DNA from: JBGOUJ01 sp041477005
GTDB taxonomy: Bacteria > Acidobacteriota > Terriglobia > Bryobacterales > JACQDG01
DNA length: 6,129 bases
Direction of reading: 5' to 3'
Assembly: GCA_041477005.1 (NCBI GenBank)
Contig: JBGOUJ010000471.1
Location: 1-6,129 of the forward strand
Part shown: one piece after another, positions 1 through 5,340 of the stretch
Layout of the letters: every line of letters begins with the position of its first letter
Position numbering within the stretch: position 1 is the first letter of the stretch
Notes under the pieces: model-generated
Database searches by the model: none
What the model was told of the DNA's origin: nothing
What the model saw: the letters and a program-made list of their open reading frames with translations, nothing else
Translations under genes and position numbers: made by a program

Positions 1-194
1 ATGTACAGCGACAGAGCAATGACGTAGTACACCACCACGTGCGCCGGCAAATCGCGCTCGCGCACACTGGCGCGCCCCGTCTGCTTCAGGATCTCGCGGA
101 CTTTGTCGGCGGGGAAAAACTTGGCGATCACGCCGAGACTGCTGTAGTCGGTAATGCGGCTTCCGGCAGGTAACGACGCAACGGTACGAGCCAT
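1..194 (-). CDS. IS4-family transposase, N-terminal part (runs off the left edge)
   Basis: Reading the complement from ATG 192-194 gives 64 uninterrupted codons and the first two bases of the next at the window edge. The protein begins MARTVASLPAGSRITDY and continues through LGVIAKFFP, then VREILKQTGRASVRERDLP and AHVVVYYVIALSLY. This is the characteristic N-terminal domain of IS4-type transposases, which precedes the DDE catalytic domain. The DDE core is outside the window, so it cannot be judged whether the enzyme is intact. A purine-rich ribosome binding site (GGGAGG on the complement, 203-208) lies 8 bases before the ATG, which supports this start. The gene is divergent from the TIR-CHAT gene. 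Recognition is from memory of the family's conserved start; confidence is high for the family, none for activity. Confidence 0.88.
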   Translation of the reverse strand, partial: MARTVASLPAGSRITDYSSLGVIAKFFPADKVREILKQTGRASVRERDLPAHVVVYYVIALSLY

Positions 195-202
195 TCTGAG
201 GG

Positions 203-208
203 CCTCCC
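203..208 (-). promoter_or_regulatory. Ribosome binding site of the transposase
   Basis: GGGAGG on the complement, with an 8-base gap to ATG 194. It fixes the transposase start. It directly abuts one arm (209-215) of the inverted repeat in the leader, so a readthrough transcript could fold over or beside it. Confidence 0.6.
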
Positions 209-258
209 GCCCCAAACAGAATAGCATAAAACTGTTGTTAAGTGAACAGTATTGGGGC
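209..258. repeat. Nested inverted repeats in the IS leader
   Basis: The outer arms are GCCCCAA (209-215) and TTGGGGC (252-258), a perfect 7-bp inverted repeat. Nested inside is ACTGTT (231-236) facing AACAGT (245-250), a 6-bp stem with an 8-base loop. The predicted -35 box lies partly inside the inner hairpin, and one outer arm touches the transposase ribosome binding site. RNA entering from outside the IS would contain both outer arms, while RNA starting at the internal promoter (near 211) would lack the far arm. Confidence 0.55.
218..246 (-). promoter_or_regulatory. Probable sigma70-type promoter of the IS4 transposase
   Basis: On the complement, TTCACT (241-246, 4 of 6 matches to the -35 consensus) is followed after exactly 17 bases by TATTCT (218-223). 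The -10 box is preceded by TGC, making an extended -10. Transcription would start near 211, about 17 bases before the transposase ATG and just after the upstream arm of the leader inverted repeat. Spacing and position fit an IS-internal promoter well; no experimental support is available. Confidence 0.5.
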
Positions 259-286
259 TAAAGATCCTCACGCCAGGTTGCTCGGC

Positions 287-302
287 TAAGCTGATAAGCT
301 GA
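287..302. repeat. Perfect tandem repeat of an 8-base unit
   Basis: TAAGCTGA occurs twice head to tail (287-294 and 295-302). It falls where the outer end of the IS is expected and may be part of the IS terminus, an insertion scar, or chance. IS4-type target duplications flank the element instead of lying side by side, so it is not itself a classical target-site duplication. Confidence 0.5.
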
Positions 303-339
303 GAGTGGATCGCAAGAGCGGCTCCCACAGTTCCGATGC

Positions 340-346
340 GAGGTGG
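340..346 (+). promoter_or_regulatory. Ribosome binding site deciding the TIR-CHAT start
   Basis: GAGGTGG lies 5 bases before GTG 352. The alternative in-frame GTG at 343 lies inside this motif and has no comparable purine tract before it. GTG 352 is therefore preferred. Confidence 0.5.
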
Positions 347-351
347 AAACC

Positions 352-1461
352 GTGAAGTTCTTTGTCAGTTACGCCGGCGAAGATATGAAGTGGGCCAAGT
401 GGATCGTTTGGGAACTCGAGAACGCCAAGCAGCGCTACCACTGCATCGTTCAGTTCCGGGACTTTGCGCCGGGTATGAAATTCATGCGGAAGATGCGGGA
501 AGCCGCGGAAGCCGATTGCACGGTGGCTCTGTTCTCTCCCCTCTATTTCCGTTCCAAGTACTGCACTCAGGAGCTGGATGCCGCTCTCACCGGGAGCGAT
601 CGACTGCTTCCCGTGCGGGTGGAGCCGTGCGACCCCGGCGCTTTTCTGCGCGATCGCATCTATATTGATCTCGCCAAGAAGCCCCTCGATGAGGCCCGGG
701 ACACGCTCTTGAGCGGCGTGGAGGCCTACGTCGCCCAGACCCTCAAAGGCGGTGGAAGCTCCAGCTTCCGGCAACGACCCAATTTTCCGGGAACCCTACA
801 GCCGCAACATCCGCCGGACACCGCGCCGGCGGAACAAGAGGTGACAGGTCCACTCAAAGTTCTATTCGTGGCGCCCCAGGTCGGCGGCCTCTCTCCAAGA
901 GACCAGTTGCATGAAATGGAGCGCTCCGTCGCTCGGGCCCGCCGGCCCGGCTCCATTCGCTTCAAGGGCGTGTTCAAGGTTCACGTCAACACCTTGTTTG
1001 AAGAATTGAACCGAGAGGCGCCCCACGTCTTCCACTTCAGTGGAAAGCAGAACGGCGGCGACATTCTGATGAAAACCGAAGAAGGTGGTCTCACCACCGT
1101 CTCCGACATGGCCCTTGCGGGCATGTTTCGGTCCCTGGACCAGGGTCTGAAACTCGTCGTCATCGATACCTGTTCCTCATTGCGCTGTGCCACCACGGTC
1201 GCCAAAGTCGTCCCTTGCGCCATGGGCGTCGAAGGCAGCCCTTACGAGGAGGACACCGTGACCTTTTACAAGGTCTTCTACCAGGCGCTCGCCTCTTGCC
1301 GCTCCCTCCAAGATGCCACTGCGCAGGCACAGACTGCGCTAAAGTTCGCCAAGGTCCCGGCCAACCAGATTCCCCAGTTGCGCTGCCGCCCGGGCGTGGA
1401 CCCTTCGAAGGTATTCCTAGTCAGTAACTCGAGCCGGACGCTTCGCCGCCGCCTGATATAG
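352..1461 (+). CDS. TIR-CHAT fusion protein (putative immune or cell-death effector)
   Basis: This is a 369-residue protein with two signalling or effector domains. Residues 1 to about 128 form a TIR domain: it opens at once with KFFVSYAGED, has FRDFAPG at about 35-41, and carries SKYCTQELDAAL, whose Glu74 (codon 571-573) matches the catalytic glutamate of NAD-cleaving TIR enzymes. A Pro/Gly/Ser-rich linker (about 132-163) follows. From about 167 a CHAT (caspase-like) domain begins with LKVLFVAP, then PHVFHFSGKQNGG and VVIDTCSS, where Cys274 (codon 1171-1173) is in the nucleophile position. The family motif is normally HFSGHG; here Lys232 (codon 1045-1047) replaces the second His, so protease activity is doubtful. 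There is no signal peptide or membrane segment, so a cytoplasmic protein is inferred. The start is GTG 352 by ribosome site; GTG 343 would add three residues. An IS end lies only about 50 bases upstream. The defence role is inference from TIR-CHAT proteins in general; no sensor or partner gene is visible. Confidence 0.85.
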   Translation: MKFFVSYAGEDMKWAKWIVWELENAKQRYHCIVQFRDFAPGMKFMRKMREAAEADCTVALFSPLYFRSKYCTQELDAALTGSDRLLPVRVEPCDPGAFLRDRIYIDLAKKPLDEARDTLLSGVEAYVAQTLKGGGSSSFRQRPNFPGTLQPQHPPDTAPAEQEVTGPLKVLFVAPQVGGLSPRDQLHEMERSVARARRPGSIRFKGVFKVHVNTLFEELNREAPHVFHFSGKQNGGDILMKTEEGGLTTVSDMALAGMFRSLDQGLKLVVIDTCSSLRCATTVAKVVPCAMGVEGSPYEEDTVTFYKVFYQALASCRSLQDATAQAQTALKFAKVPANQIPQLRCRPGVDPSKVFLVSNSSRTLRRRLI

Positions 1462-1533
1462 CAGGGTTCGCGCCGATGCTTCACCATCACGCTAACACTT
1501 CGCAGCGTCCCAATGTGATACCATGACGGCGCT

Positions 1534-2841
1534 GTGAGGGGCCTTCCATTCCTTCTGTTCACGATCGTGCTCGCCGCGCCGGCCGAGGACTGGCCGGAGT
1601 GGCGCGGCAAAGGGCGCGTGGGCGTCTGGAATGAAGCCGGGGTGCTCGAGAAATTCCCGGATAGCGGCCTGCGAGTCGAGTGGCGGGTCCCGGTCAACCA
1701 CGGTTTCAGCGGACCCGCCGTGAGTGGCGGCCGAATCTATCTTACGGACTTTTCTGCCGCCTCGCGCCTGAAGGGGAAAGAACGCGCGCTGTGCCTCGAC
1801 GAGAAGACCGGCAAGGTCCTCTGGACACGGGAGTGGGATGCCGACTACATCGGCCTGATGGAAACCTATGCCATCGGCCCGCGCGCCACTCCAACCGTCG
1901 ACGGCGATCGCGTCTACGTGCTCGGCGCGAAGGGCATGCTGCACTGCCTCGATGCCAGGACGGGCGAAGTCCTCTGGAAGAAAGACTACGTCAAAGAATA
2001 CGGCGCGCAGGTGCCGACCTGGGGCATGACCTCCGCTCCGTTGGTGGACGGCGAGCGGCTGATCTGCCTGGTGGGCGGCGAGCGCGACGCCAAGGTCGTG
2101 GCCTTTGACAAAATGACCGGCAAAGAAATCTGGCGGGCGCTGGCATCCAATTCCGAGCCGGGCTACTGCCAGCCGCTTATCATTCAACAGGGAAAGGTGC
2201 GGCAGCTCATCATCTGGCATCCCCTGGCGGTAACGTCGCTCGATCCCGCCACCGGCCGGGTGTATTGGGAGCAGCCGTTCAAGGTCAACATGGGGCTGTC
2301 GGTGGCCACTCCGGTGTGGAGCGGGCCGCTGCTGCTGGTCTCATCGTTCTATAACGGCTCGATGATGCTCGCGCTGGACGACCGGGAGCCGCGCACCGAT
2401 CTGCTGTGGAGAGGCAAGAGCAGCAGCGAGATCGACACCGACGGCCTGCACCCGCTCGTCACAACTCCGGCGATCGTCGGCGACTACATCTACGGCATCT
2501 GCAGTTACGGCCAGTTGCGCTGTTTGAAGGCGCGCACGGGAGAACGCGTGTGGGAGAGCCTCGAGGCGACGAAGGAGAAGGCGCGCTGGTCGTCCGGTTT
2601 CCTGGTACGGCACGGCGACCGTTTCTTCATCAATAACGATCGCGGCGACCTGATCATCGCCACGCTCTCGCCGGACGGCTATCACGAAATCAGCCGGACG
2701 AAGCTGATCAAGCCTACGTCCAATCCCGGCAACCGCCGCGAGGTGGGAGCGGTCAACTGGTCGCATCCGGCCTACGCGAATCGTCACATCGTCGCCCGAA
2801 ACGATGAGGAGATCATCCGGGCGAGTCTTGCCGCCAACTAG
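1534..2841 (+). CDS. Secreted PQQ-like beta-propeller repeat protein
   Basis: The 435-residue product starts with a short signal peptide (MRGLPFLLFTIVLAAPA, predicted cut before EDWPEW), so export is likely. DWPEWRG at 19-25 is the typical mature start of this acidobacterial and planctomycete family. Propeller blades end in the repeated (L/F)D..TG...W motif: residues 87-97 (CLDEKTGKVLW), 138-148 (CLDARTGEVLW), 190-200 (AFDKMTGKEIW), 235-245 (SLDPATGRVYW) and 330-340 (CLKARTGERVW), with a diverged copy at 279-292. Together with the C-terminal strands this suits a 6 to 8 bladed propeller. Such proteins resemble BamB and quinoprotein dehydrogenases in fold, but no PQQ-binding or catalytic residues can be claimed, so a non-enzymatic binding role is equally possible. 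GTG 1534 is the only usable start after the in-frame stop at 1516-1518, and it has no clear Shine-Dalgarno sequence. The gene begins 72 bases after TIR-CHAT on the same strand; co-transcription is possible but unproven. Confidence 0.87.
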   Translation: MRGLPFLLFTIVLAAPAEDWPEWRGKGRVGVWNEAGVLEKFPDSGLRVEWRVPVNHGFSGPAVSGGRIYLTDFSAASRLKGKERALCLDEKTGKVLWTREWDADYIGLMETYAIGPRATPTVDGDRVYVLGAKGMLHCLDARTGEVLWKKDYVKEYGAQVPTWGMTSAPLVDGERLICLVGGERDAKVVAFDKMTGKEIWRALASNSEPGYCQPLIIQQGKVRQLIIWHPLAVTSLDPATGRVYWEQPFKVNMGLSVATPVWSGPLLLVSSFYNGSMMLALDDREPRTDLLWRGKSSSEIDTDGLHPLVTTPAIVGDYIYGICSYGQLRCLKARTGERVWESLEATKEKARWSSGFLVRHGDRFFINNDRGDLIIATLSPDGYHEISRTKLIKPTSNPGNRREVGAVNWSHPAYANRHIVARNDEEIIRASLAAN

Positions 2842-2865
2842 AGATCCCCACGTCTAGGCTCGATG

Positions 2866-2885
2866 CCCAACCCGGCCGGATTGGG
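2866..2885. repeat. 20-bp near-perfect palindrome upstream of the oxidoreductase gene
   Basis: CCCAA-C-CCGGCCGG-A-TTGGG reads the same on both strands except for one mismatched pair (2871 with 2880). It ends 11 bases before the extended -10 of the next gene, overlapping where a -35 box and activator or repressor sites lie. No T-run follows, so an operator fits better than an intrinsic terminator. No regulator gene is nearby to support this. Confidence 0.5.
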
Positions 2886-2896
2886 GTCCTACTTTA

Positions 2897-2905
2897 TGCT
2901 ATTTT
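2897..2905 (+). promoter_or_regulatory. Extended -10 promoter of the Gfo/Idh/MocA gene
   Basis: TGCTATTTT is an extended -10 element (TGn followed by TATTTT). No good -35 is present at 16 to 18 bases; TTGGGG at 2881-2886 is only 13 bases away. Transcription would start near 2911, giving a leader of about 20 bases with the ribosome binding site. The surrounding 13 bases match the transposase -10 region in 12 positions. Confidence 0.4.
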
Positions 2906-2918
2906 AGGCCTGTCTGGG

Positions 2919-2925
2919 AAAGGGG
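2919..2925 (+). promoter_or_regulatory. Ribosome binding site of the Gfo/Idh/MocA gene
   Basis: AAAGGGG with a 6-base gap to ATG 2932. It supports the start that places the twin-arginine motif at the very N-terminus. Confidence 0.5.
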
Positions 2926-2931
2926 AACCCC

Positions 2932-4233
2932 ATGCACCGCCGGACTTTCATTCTGAGCGCAACCACGGCTGTCTCTGCGATGAGGGCGGCCGGCGCCAAC
3001 GACCGTATTCACATGGCCGTCATCGGCCTGCGCAGCCGCGGGCGCGAGCACATGACCATCTACGGCAAGCTCAAAGATTCGACCGTCGCCGGCGTCTGCG
3101 ACATCGACGACGCCCAGGCCGAGCGGGCCGTGCAGCTCGTCGAGCAAGTCCAAGGCACAAAGCCCAAAACCTACCGCGATATCCGCCAGCTTCTGGAGGA
3201 CAAAAGCATCGACGCCGTTTCGATCGCCACCTGCAATCACTGGCACGCCTTGGCGACGATCTGGGCCTGCCAAGCCGGCAAGGACGTCTACGTCGAGAAG
3301 CCGGCCAGCCACAACATTTTTGAGGGCCGCCGCATGGTGGACGCCGCGCGCAAGTACAACCGCATCGTGCAGGTCGGCATGCAGAGCCGGACTACGGAGC
3401 ACAAGATTCGCGCCATGCAGTTGCTCCGCGACGGCGTGATTGGGAAAGTCTATCTGGCCAAGGGCCTCTGCTTCAAGCGCCGCCCCTCCATCGGCAAGCA
3501 GCCCGACGGTCCGGTGCCCGCCGGCGTCGACTACAGCCTGTGGCTCGGCCCAGCGCCGATGCGCCCGTTCAACCCCAACCGCTTTCACTACAACTGGCAC
3601 TGGTTCTGGGACACCGGCAACGGCGACATCGGCAACCAGGGCGTTCACGAAATGGACATCTGCCGCTGGGGACTCGGCAAAGACACGCTGCCCAAGTCCG
3701 TCTACGCGTCGGGCGGCAAATTTGTATACGACGACGACCAGGAAACTACCAATACCCAGACGGCCACGTTCGACTACGGCGACTGCCAGCTCGTCTTCGA
3801 AGTCCGCGGCCTGCTCACCGGCACGGAAGCGGGCATGGACCCCGAGCCCGGCGGCATGAACTGTATCGGCAATATCTTCTTCGGCAGCAAGGGCTTCATG
3901 ACCGTCACCTACCGCAACTTCCGGGTCTATCTGGGCGAGGAGCGCGAGCTGGCCCAGGCGATGAAATACGCCGAACCGCGAAGCTGGGACACCGAGCCCC
4001 ACATGGCCAACTTCCTCAAGGCCGTCCGCAGCCGCAAGCACACCGACCTGACCGGCGACGTTCAGGAAGGCCACCTGTCGGCGGCCCTCTGCCACCTGGC
4101 CAACATTTCCTATCGCACCGGCCGCAAGCTCGCCTTCGACCCGGCAACCGAGAAGTTCCCCGGCGACAGCGAAGCCAACGGATACCTGTCGCGCAACTAC
4201 CGCGCGCCGTTCGTAGTGCCGGAAAGGGTGTAA
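2932..4233 (+). CDS. Gfo/Idh/MocA-family oxidoreductase with Tat-type signal
   Basis: This 433-residue protein belongs to the NAD(P)-dependent Gfo/Idh/MocA family, which acts mainly on sugars, inositols and sugar derivatives. It opens with MHRRTFILSATTAVSAM, a twin-arginine signal with a very short n-region; a cut near AGA-ND (about 22/23) is plausible, so export already folded with cofactor is inferred. The Rossmann domain follows (about 26-145): MAVIGLRSRG at 28-37 is the nucleotide-binding loop, CDID at 56-59 ends the second strand, and EKP at 122-124 is the family hallmark with the conserved Lys123. The C-terminal alpha/beta domain carries GNQGVHEMDICRWG (234-247), with His239 and Asp242 in the usual catalytic-site positions. 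Length is normal for the exported subgroup. The substrate cannot be told from sequence. It is preceded by its own promoter and palindrome, so it is probably controlled separately from the propeller gene upstream. Confidence 0.92.
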   Translation: MHRRTFILSATTAVSAMRAAGANDRIHMAVIGLRSRGREHMTIYGKLKDSTVAGVCDIDDAQAERAVQLVEQVQGTKPKTYRDIRQLLEDKSIDAVSIATCNHWHALATIWACQAGKDVYVEKPASHNIFEGRRMVDAARKYNRIVQVGMQSRTTEHKIRAMQLLRDGVIGKVYLAKGLCFKRRPSIGKQPDGPVPAGVDYSLWLGPAPMRPFNPNRFHYNWHWFWDTGNGDIGNQGVHEMDICRWGLGKDTLPKSVYASGGKFVYDDDQETTNTQTATFDYGDCQLVFEVRGLLTGTEAGMDPEPGGMNCIGNIFFGSKGFMTVTYRNFRVYLGEERELAQAMKYAEPRSWDTEPHMANFLKAVRSRKHTDLTGDVQEGHLSAALCHLANISYRTGRKLAFDPATEKFPGDSEANGYLSRNYRAPFVVPERV

Positions 4234-4342
4234 CCTCCACGCACTCGCCGGCGCGTCGAAGACTTATTCGTAGACCAGTCCACAACTTCATGGACGCCAT
4301 CCGGCCGCTCTCGCCCGCGGTGCAGGCTGGTTATCGGGCCTG

Positions 4343-4371
4343 TTGACTTCGCCCGGCTGGGCGCGTAATCT
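4343..4371 (+). promoter_or_regulatory. Sigma70-type promoter with palindromic spacer
   Basis: TTGACT (4343-4348, 5 of 6) and TAATCT (4366-4371) are separated by exactly 17 bases, the best promoter in the window. The spacer contains CGCCC-GGCT-GGGCG (4350-4363), a perfect 5-bp inverted repeat between the two boxes, where a repressor could bind. Transcription would start near 4378, giving a leader of about 44 bases before ATG 4422. The rest of the 4234-4421 gap shows no gene, and no terminator for the upstream gene was seen. Confidence 0.6.
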
Positions 4372-4408
4372 GCGGTGATACGGCTTGCAACAACGGGATT
4401 TCTCTAGC

Positions 4409-4415
4409 AAGGAGG
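4409..4415 (+). promoter_or_regulatory. Strong ribosome binding site deciding the 4422 start
   Basis: AAGGAGG with a 6-base gap to ATG 4422. The in-frame GTG at 4416 lies directly against this site and so cannot be the start. Confidence 0.75.
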
Positions 4416-4421
4416 GTGAAA

Positions 4422-5330
4422 ATGGGGCCAGTCCGGGCATTGAGTGTTTTTCTTTTCGCATTACTCTTGAGCGCCGCCACCGTAAGCAACAGCTACGATG
4501 CCGCCGGCCGGTTGATCCGAGTAGGCTATAGCTCGGGCAAGACCATCCTCTACAACTATGACTTTGCCGGGAATCTGCTCCGCCGGCTGGTCATTTCGGC
4601 CCAGCCGGGAGTGGCCCCGTCGATTCCTGCCGCCGGCGTGGTCAATGCCGCCAGTCTTCTGGCGGGCCCGGTGGCTCCCGGGGAAATCGTGAGCCTGTTT
4701 GGCACGGGCGTGGGACCGGTTACCGGGGCGGGCGTCGTTCTCATTCCCGGTGGCGTCTTCGATAATTTTGTCTCCGACACCAGCGTTCTGTTCGACGGCA
4801 TTCCGGCCCCTCTCAGCTACGTTTCCCAATTTCAGGCCAATGCCATCGTGCCTTATTCAGTAGCCGGCAAAAGCGCCACGCAATTGCAAGTCATGTTTCA
4901 AGGGCGCCTCTCGGCGGCGGTCGCGCTGCCGGTGGCCGCTGCGGCGCCCGGCCTGTTTTCCGCCAATGGTTCCGGCAAAGGACCCGGCGCCATACTCAAC
5001 CAGGACTCGACCTTGAATTCGGCATCTAACCCCGCGGCCAAAGGCTCCATCGTGGTTCTATTTGCGACCGGGGCCGGCCAAACCAGCCCTCCCGGCGTCG
5101 ATGGTTTGATTGCGTCGAGCGTCTATCCCAAATCGCTTGTTCCGGTCTCGGTGTCAATCGGCGGCCAGGCAGCGCAGGTTGAATATGCGGGCGCGGCCCC
5201 CACCCTGGTGGCCGGGGTCTTGCAGGTCAATGCCCACATTCCAGCCGGCGTCGCTTCGGGCGATGTGCCCGTTGTCATCAACGTCGGCAGCACCTCCAGC
5301 CAGCCGGGACTCACCGTGGCAGTGCAATAG
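4422..5330 (+). CDS. Secreted YD-repeat / TIGR03437-domain protein
   Basis: The 302-residue protein starts with a hydrophobic signal peptide (about 1-19, core LSVFLFALLLSAA). Next is a short RHS-type YD segment: YDAAGRLIRV at 25-34 and YNYDFAGNLL at 44-53, spaced as in one YD unit. From about 69 to the end lies the 'Solibacter uncharacterized C-terminal domain' (TIGR03437): AAGVVNAASLLAGPVAPGE at 70-88, LFGTGVGP at 92-99, the QANAIVPY motif at 138-145, LFATGAGQTSP at 213-223 and LQVNAHIPAG at 267-276. This domain usually ends large secreted acidobacterial proteins and its function is unknown. Here it makes up most of the protein and is joined to a single YD unit, an unusually small architecture. 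It may be a truncated descendant of a longer RHS or surface protein, or a stand-alone accessory. It is probably co-transcribed with the DUF7948/SBBP gene 10 bases downstream. Confidence 0.9.
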   Translation: MGPVRALSVFLFALLLSAATVSNSYDAAGRLIRVGYSSGKTILYNYDFAGNLLRRLVISAQPGVAPSIPAAGVVNAASLLAGPVAPGEIVSLFGTGVGPVTGAGVVLIPGGVFDNFVSDTSVLFDGIPAPLSYVSQFQANAIVPYSVAGKSATQLQVMFQGRLSAAVALPVAAAAPGLFSANGSGKGPGAILNQDSTLNSASNPAAKGSIVVLFATGAGQTSPPGVDGLIASSVYPKSLVPVSVSIGGQAAQVEYAGAAPTLVAGVLQVNAHIPAGVASGDVPVVINVGSTSSQPGLTVAVQ

Positions 5331-5333
5331 GAG
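5329..5333 (+). promoter_or_regulatory. Ribosome binding site overlapping the upstream stop codon
   Basis: AGGAG shares its first two bases with the TAG stop (5328-5330) of the YD/TIGR03437 gene and sits 7 bases before ATG 5341. This spacing favours translation coupled to the upstream gene. Confidence 0.6.
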
Positions 5334-5340
5334 CAAGAAA

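Larger units (their letters stand above)
1..300 (-). mobile_element. IS4-family insertion sequence, transposase-proximal end (partial)
   Basis: This is the 5' end of an insertion sequence: a transposase start at 194 reads leftwards, with its own ribosome binding site, promoter and inverted repeats upstream. Roughly 80 to 110 bases from IS end to transposase start would be usual for this family, putting the outer end at about 275-305, just before the TIR-CHAT gene. That is inference: the other end lies outside the window, so the terminal inverted repeat and target-site duplication cannot be defined. The leader (about 211-262) is visibly more AT-rich than the surrounding coding DNA, which fits a foreign insertion. 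Confidence 0.7.

Noticed and set aside
128..328. Reverse-strand open frame across the IS leader
   Set aside because: It is out of frame with the transposase, spans its promoter and has no family resemblance.
1489..1508. ACGCT/AGCGT inverted repeat after the TIR-CHAT gene as a terminator
   Set aside because: Short stem, 10-base loop and no T-run; likely chance.
1492..2220. Long reverse-strand open frame opposite the propeller gene
   Set aside because: It shadows a gene with clear propeller repeats and a signal peptide. Long antisense frames are expected in GC-rich DNA, and its protein shows no recognisable motif.
2899..4095. 398-codon reverse-strand open frame opposite the oxidoreductase
   Set aside because: The forward strand encodes an unmistakable Gfo/Idh/MocA protein. 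The antisense product is a low-complexity Ala/Val/Gly/Asp-rich string typical of a shadow frame.
4323..4342. CAGGC/GCCTG hairpin as a terminator for the oxidoreductase gene
   Set aside because: The stem is only 5 bp with a 10-base loop, and there is no T-run; it runs directly into the next promoter.
4416..4421. GTG start giving a protein two residues longer
   Set aside because: It abuts the AAGGAGG ribosome site; ATG 4422 has correct spacing.
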